Shown here: positions 63,071 through 64,000 of the stretch, one piece after another
Numbering within the stretch: position 1 is the first letter of the stretch
How the letters are laid out: each line of letters opens with the position of its first letter
DNA from: Distichodus sexfasciatus
Taxonomy: Eukaryota; Chordata; Actinopteri; Characiformes; Distichodontidae
NCBI GenBank assembly: GCA_032718565.1
Contig: JAVGVS010000478.1
Span: 186,001-250,000, forward strand
DNA length: 64,000 bases
Reading direction: 5' to 3'
Notes under the pieces: model-generated
The model's input: only the letters and a program-made list of their open reading frames with translations
Database searches by the model: none
Told to the model about the DNA's origin: nothing
Program-made: the position numbers and the translations under genes

Positions 63071-64000
63071 GGCTGAACCAGTGTTATTTGTGGAATTCTG
63101 TTCAAAGTGTTCACGAGTTTCAGAACCCAAGAAAAACCAAGCGTCCCACAGAACAGATGATAACGCGTTTATTTTAAGCATTTTTGGCAGATTCTTCATG
63201 TTCAAAGTAGAAAAGACATTAATGAATAAACACAAACGGCAAAACTATAAAAACACTGTCCTCCGTCACGAAAAACGCCCCAGATTCTAACGTTGCTCAG
63301 TTGAAAAAGAAAATGAAAAACACAAACTCCTTCATTTTTTTACAGCTTTGGAAAGACAACAGAAAATAAATAAATAACTTAGACATCAGTGAAATAAAAG
63401 TTCTGTACAAATATCCTAAGACTTTAAGATGAGTGTAGAGCTTTACATGGTTGTGTATTTAACAAACTTCTGCAGTTATTTATGTTTCTTTGGTTTTCAG
63501 ATTTTGTGCTTTTTGGAGAAATTCTTGACCCTATAATTTCTTACTTTTAATTTTTGCATAGTTCCATATAGAGGCGACTGTGTAAAAAATTTAGATTTTA
63601 AAAATCCTCAAATATTATACTTCCAGTAATAAAGCTAGTATTACAAAACTGTCCAGCAGAAATAAACTCAAATAGCTCTTTCTTAATACTATTTTCCGCA
63701 CAAAATAATGTGATATTTAACTTGAAATCACTGCAAAAATAGTCGGCTTTGGTGAACACAGCAGATACTTTGTGCTACCACAACTAGCTTTCTGACGATT
63801 AATAAAGAAGCAGAAATGTTTTTCAAACTAAAATTCGTTCAAAAATTGACCCTAATGGAGCATGTAAATCTGTATCATTCGTTCTTCAGTCTTTTTACCT
63901 TATTAATTTAAACCAGAATGAAAAACTATGTTTTGCTGATTTCCCGTTTAGTGCCCAATAAAACATGGAAAAATTGGAACACACACAGAAAACAAATTTA
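63071..64000. other. Intergenic, nothing recognised
   Basis: AT-rich. Frames of about 68 codons on both strands at 63032-63290 match no family. Confidence 0.5.

Overview
This window is vertebrate nuclear DNA, almost certainly from a teleost fish. The evidence is the repeat repertoire: many copies of one tRNA-derived SINE, hAT- and Tc1-type MITEs, a piggyBac element, L2/CR1-type LINE fragments and abundant dinucleotide arrays. Two single-copy loci also have vertebrate identities. No intact protein-coding gene is visible. Nearly every long open frame is a translation artefact of a simple repeat, or lies in a mobile element.

Two degraded host loci stand out. (1) Complement 7184-7472 is a single-exon Reprimo-family gene (rprm, rprml or rprm3 type) with a one-base frameshift at the start of its membrane segment. 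(2) Complement 16819 to about 23830 is an intron-containing copy of nr4a1 (Nur77/NGFI-B orphan nuclear receptor). All six coding exons can be recognised, in the right order and with splice junctions in place. The reading frame is destroyed by a stop in the second zinc finger, loss of zinc-binding cysteines in the first finger, and frameshifts or stops in the other exons. Upstream, at 23840-24070, lies a CpG-rich promoter with a perfect CRE, two TGCGTCA elements, a MEF2 site, a CCAAT box and a GC box, the architecture known for Nur77 promoters. Thus the promoter looks preserved while the gene is dead. The NR4A-Reprimo pairing mirrors human NR4A2 and RPRM on chromosome 2q, so this looks like an ancient HOX-paralogon linkage in which both members have decayed here.

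Layout: 0.5-3.2 kb piggyBac inserted in a tandem repeat; 4.3-7.1 kb minisatellites, SINE, MITE and LINE tail; 7.2-8.2 kb Reprimo relic and GA array; 10-15.6 kb MITEs, a Tc1 derivative and SINEs; 16.5-24.1 kb nr4a1 pseudogene with MITE-filled introns and its promoter; 25.4-25.7 kb a large palindrome; 26.5-28.6 kb a LINE 3' end split by an insertion; 28.6-36.4 kb microsatellites, nested hAT MITEs, SINE pairs and a LINE with a 5' inversion; 38.2 kb a possible orphan exon; 40.8-43.8 kb a 3-kb foldback element carrying a degenerate 21-bp satellite; 44-57 kb SINEs and hAT MITEs, several nested with 8-bp target duplications; 58-59.5 kb ATCC/TGTC minisatellite; 60-64 kb T-rich arrays, a SINE pair and possible conserved non-coding DNA.

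All identifications come from reading the sequence and remembered family motifs. No database search was run. Repeat boundaries are approximate unless a target-site duplication is stated.
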